DNA from: Clostridiales bacterium UBA1740
GTDB taxonomy: Bacteria > Bacillota > Clostridia > Oscillospirales > CAG-272
Direction of reading: 5' to 3'
NCBI GenBank assembly: GCA_002315715.1
Contig: DCHY01000019.1
Span: 82,099 to 91,517, forward strand
DNA: 9,419 nucleotides
The notes beneath the pieces were generated by a model, which had not been told where the DNA came from, did not search any database, and worked only from the letters and a program-made list of their open reading frames with translations. Position 1 is the first letter of the stretch. Every line of letters starts with the position of its first letter. Below are positions 7,239-9,419 of the stretch, one piece after another. Both the position numbers and the translations under genes were made by a program.

Positions 7239-8489
7239 TTAGAACGTTTCGTTGTTCTTCATGAAGTCCGCGAGGTTGACGTGAAGAATGCCGTTGCGCT
7301 TTTGCAACAACGTATCCATCGTCATCACGTAGCGAGGATAATTGTCGCCTTTGATGCTCTCCAAACTTCGGTATTCTCGATCTTCCGTCTTTTGACTCTC
7401 CAACACGGTGTAAGCAACCTGCACGTAAGCGTAAGAAAGTTCTCTGTCTCGCAAAATGAAATCGCACTCTAAAGTGCCGATTTTTCCGACGCTTATCTCA
7501 TAGTCTCGGCTTGCCGCATACGTGTACAAAACGTTTTCGAGAGTCGGTCCGAAATTGATGCGGTTGTCGGTGTTCAGGGCATAATAAAATGACAAATCGC
7601 TCAAATAGTATTTTTTCTCGCCGGAAAGCGATTTGCGGGATTTCATGTCGAAGCGCTTGCACTCCATGAGAATTTTTGCGCTTTTCAAAGCCTCAATGTA
7701 TTTGTTTACCGTTTCCCGTTTGACGCTCACCTTGTTTTTTGCCAGGTCATCCACTATGTTTTGAATGCTTGTCGTAGATCCGAAATTGTTGATGATATAC
7801 ACCATGACGGTGTCAAAAATCGACTTGTTTTTGATTCTCAACCTTTTCTTGATATCCTTTTGATAAATTTCATCAATAAGGCCTTGCACGTACGTGCGCT
7901 TGTCGGAAAGAGAATCCAAACGAACGGTATAAGGAAATCCGCCTTCCAGAATATAATTTTTGAGTTCCGTCAAAGAATCGGAAGACACCGTTTTGCCGAG
8001 AAAGGCTTTCATTCCCAAATATTCGTCAAAAGACAAAGGCAAAACGTTAAATTCGATATACCGACCGGTCAATTTCGTCGCCAATTCTCCCGACAGCAAA
8101 TACGAATTGGAACCGGTGATGAAGATGGAAACGTTGCCCTCTTCTCTCCAAGCGTTCAGGACGGTTTCAAAGTCCCTGACGTTTTGAATTTCATCAATAA
8201 AGAGATAGGTTTTCCCGTCAGAGGAAATGTGTTTCTCAAATAGAGCGTCGAGTTCTTCCGGCGAAGACAGTTTGTGATACGGACGTTTGTCCAAATTCAA
8301 ATACAAAATGTTTTCCGCGGGAACGCCGGCTTCCATAATCTCTTTTGCCATCAGTTTCATCAAAGAAGATTTTCCGCATCTTCTGACGCCGGTTATGACT
8401 TTGATGATTTCACATTCGTGATAAAAGCCGCGAATTTTCTTTAAGTATTTTTCCCGTGGAAAAAGTTCCGCGTTTGTGAATGCCTCCAT
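7239..8489 (-). CDS. AAA-family ATPase with C-terminal DUF4143-like domain
   Basis: A 416-residue protein of the AAA_14 plus DUF4143 class. Walker A is GVRRCGKS at 34-41, Walker B is YLFIDEI at 95-101 (D99, E100), and FITGSNS at 123-129 fits sensor 1. The middle (about 200-290) contains helical, winged-helix-like sequence. The C-terminal DUF4143 part is related to the PD-(D/E)XK nuclease fold: E318, then E341-C-D343, then Q357-V-A359. The usual E-x-K is therefore replaced by Q-V-A, so nuclease activity is doubtful. Members are common and scattered in bacteria and their cellular role is poorly understood; some sit near mobile DNA or toxin-antitoxin genes, but no partner is seen here. The start is fixed by AGGAGG at 8502-8497, 7 nt before the ATG. 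The gene is monocistronic, with its own promoter, and looks AT-richer than the GC-rich genes around it. Confidence 0.93.
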   Translation of the reverse strand: MEAFTNAELFPREKYLKKIRGFYHECEIIKVITGVRRCGKSSLMKLMAKEIMEAGVPAENILYLNLDKRPYHKLSSPEELDALFEKHISSDGKTYLFIDEIQNVRDFETVLNAWREEGNVSIFITGSNSYLLSGELATKLTGRYIEFNVLPLSFDEYLGMKAFLGKTVSSDSLTELKNYILEGGFPYTVRLDSLSDKRTYVQGLIDEIYQKDIKKRLRIKNKSIFDTVMVYIINNFGSTTSIQNIVDDLAKNKVSVKRETVNKYIEALKSAKILMECKRFDMKSRKSLSGEKKYYLSDLSFYYALNTDNRINFGPTLENVLYTYAASRDYEISVGKIGTLECDFILRDRELSYAYVQVAYTVLESQKTEDREYRSLESIKGDNYPRYVMTMDTLLQKRNGILHVNLADFMKNNETF

Positions 8490-8516
8490 TTTTTCGCCTC
8501 CTCTTTTCTTATTTCC

Positions 8517-8544
8517 ATTATAACCGTTTTGGCGAAAAAGTCAA
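8517..8544 (-). promoter_or_regulatory. Sigma-A-type promoter of the ATPase gene
   Basis: On the minus strand TTGACT (8544-8539) and a perfect TATAAT (8522-8517) are 16 nt apart. The -10 box is 27 nt before the ATG, so the leader is about 20 nt and carries AGGAGG. The boxes directly adjoin the 9-bp inverted repeat at 8546-8590. Confidence 0.8.
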
Positions 8545-8545
8545 G

Positions 8546-8590
8546 TTATGGGGGTATTTTTTGCGATTTTTTCATTTTTGTCCCCCATAA
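8546..8590. repeat. 9-bp perfect inverted repeat upstream of the ATPase promoter
   Basis: TTATGGGGG (8546-8554) is matched exactly by CCCCCATAA (8582-8590), with 27 AT-rich bases between. It ends one base before the -35 box. It may be an operator site or a hairpin; the long loop and lack of a following T-tract argue against a terminator. Confidence 0.6.
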
Positions 8591-8608
8591 ACGGCATTTT
8601 TGCTTGTA

Positions 8609-8639
8609 AAAAGCCCTCGGCGACGTGCCAAGGGCTTTT
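8609..8639 (-). terminator. Terminator of the FtsX-like permease gene
   Basis: The stem pairs 8609-8621 with 8627-8639 around a 5-nt loop, with one C-A mismatch (8618/8630). On the minus strand it ends in TTTTT and starts 23 nt after the permease stop codon, as a terminator should. T residues also follow on the plus strand, so it may act both ways. It matches the hairpin at 7206-7234 in 27 of 29 positions. Confidence 0.85.
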
Positions 8640-8662
8640 GGTTTTAAGGGTTTTATTTGCTG

Positions 8663-9418
8663 TTAAATATCGTATTTTGCGAGGATTTCGCTCGGCGTTT
8701 TGCGCAGCAGGAAAAGCGCCGGCAGAACACCGAAGAAGAGCGAAACGACGTAGAGCGCGGCAAGCAAAATTCCTGCCATCCACCACGGGAAGTAGAAAAT
8801 CGAACTGAAAAGAACGGCTTTTGACAGATAGTTTAAGACGTACGCCGAGACGGCGAAGCCGATAAATTCCGTCAAAGTCGTAAGCAAGAAGACCTCCACG
8901 CCGAAGCGAAAAATCAAGTTGCCCTTGGATACGCCGATGGCGCGCTGTATGCCGACTTCCTTGACGCGGCTCATAAAGGACGAGCGCATGATGAAATAGA
9001 CGCAAAGGCAAAGCGAACCGACCACGACGAACAGCGCCACGGCGCTGCGGATAATCGTGCTGAGACTTGACGCGAGTTTGTTTTGCATTTGCTCTTTCGG
9101 CGTAATCAAAAAATCGCCGAAGTTCTCTTCCAAATAGGAGGCGGCGGTTTCGGGCTCGCTCGCGTGGACCATCAAATAAATGTAATAGTATACGGGGTCC
9201 ACGTCATCCCAGACGTAGAAGGGATCGTAATCTCCGATTTTGCCGACCGAGCAGATAAGCGTTTCGTAGTCTTCGTCGCACAAAATCATGCTGTAGTAGT
9301 TGAAATTCGATTGGTAAGTCGGTATCCCGTGTGCGTCCCAATTAACAGCGTTATTGTACGCCACCAAAAAATCACTTTCACTGTCCTCGTCAGCGAGGGA
9401 TGCCGTTGGCCACGCGCC
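8663..9418 (-). CDS. FtsX/MacB-like ABC transporter permease, C-terminal part (5' end outside window)
   Basis: The frame is open to the right edge, so only the last 251 residues are visible; a TTG at 9367 could be read as a start, but the open, sensible sequence upstream (GAWPTASLADEDSESDF) shows the gene continues. The visible part has an extracytoplasmic region, then three membrane segments at about residues 125-144, 176-199 and 212-238. The diagnostic FtsX loop SRVKEVGIQRAIGVSKGNLI lies between the first two, and the protein ends PSEILAKYDI, typical of the family. Such permeases pair with, or are fused to, an ABC ATPase and act in lipoprotein or peptide export, cell-wall hydrolase control or antimicrobial resistance. 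Which one applies cannot be told; the ATPase, fused or separate, would be to the right of the window. It is last in its transcription unit, directly before a terminator. Confidence 0.92.
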   Translation of the reverse strand, partial: GAWPTASLADEDSESDFLVAYNNAVNWDAHGIPTYQSNFNYYSMILCDEDYETLICSVGKIGDYDPFYVWDDVDPVYYYIYLMVHASEPETAASYLEENFGDFLITPKEQMQNKLASSLSTIIRSAVALFVVVGSLCLCVYFIMRSSFMSRVKEVGIQRAIGVSKGNLIFRFGVEVFLLTTLTEFIGFAVSAYVLNYLSKAVLFSSIFYFPWWMAGILLAALYVVSLFFGVLPALFLLRKTPSEILAKYDI

Positions 9419-9419
9419 G

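Noticed and set aside
7761..8243. 160-codon plus-strand frame inside the ATPase gene
   Set aside because: It is an antisense shadow of a gene with intact Walker motifs.
9365..9367. TTG as the true start of the FtsX-like permease
   Set aside because: The frame is open to the window edge with plausible protein, and the family needs an N-terminal membrane segment that would be missing.

Overview
The window looks like a chromosomal segment from a Gram-positive, Clostridia-like bacterium (Bacillota), possibly an uncultured gut lineage. The clues are strong AAGGAGG-type ribosome binding sites, sigma-A-like promoters with TATAAT or TATATT boxes, hairpin-plus-T-tract terminators, a lipoprotein signal peptide on a very large Ig/MBG-like repeat protein, and an FtsX-type permease. 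I saw no rRNA, tRNA, CRISPR array, transposase or phage gene. The lineage is an inference and cannot be fixed from this sequence alone.

Layout from left to right. (1) 1-3666, minus strand: the first 1222 codons of a giant exported lipoprotein, cut by the left edge. It carries a Big_3-like domain and then a train of YDG-containing beta modules. (2) 3667-4272: an AT-rich divergent intergenic region. It holds a likely -10 box for the lipoprotein with tandem 9-bp repeats beside it, a good promoter for the rightward operon, and a leader of about 210 nt with two short perfect dyads. (3) 4273-5438, plus strand: two adjacent TetR-family regulators, similar to each other in their DNA-binding domains and coupled by an ATGA overlap, ending at a strong terminator. 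(4) 5775-7127, plus strand: a 450-residue protein I do not recognise, with its own extended -10 promoter and an acidic, proline-rich central linker. (5) 7239-8489, minus strand: an AAA ATPase of the AAA_14/DUF4143 type with its own promoter. (6) 8663-9418, minus strand: the C-terminal part of an FtsX/MacB-like ABC transporter permease, cut by the right edge.

How the parts may relate: the TetR pair is one regulatory unit, and the dyads in its own leader are the best autoregulation candidates. The next gene leftwards is the divergent lipoprotein, so its promoter repeats are a second candidate target, though no link is proven. The ATPase gene lies between two nearly identical hairpins in direct orientation (27 of 29 bases match), each just downstream of a minus-strand stop codon. 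This could be a dispersed terminator family or the footprint of a gained or duplicated cassette. I found no clear new defence or mobile system. The most novel items are the unrecognised 450-residue protein, the paired TetR operon and the repeat-flanked ATPase. Two very long reading frames antisense to real genes (13-3330 plus; 5787-7142 minus) are codon-bias shadows and are not annotated.
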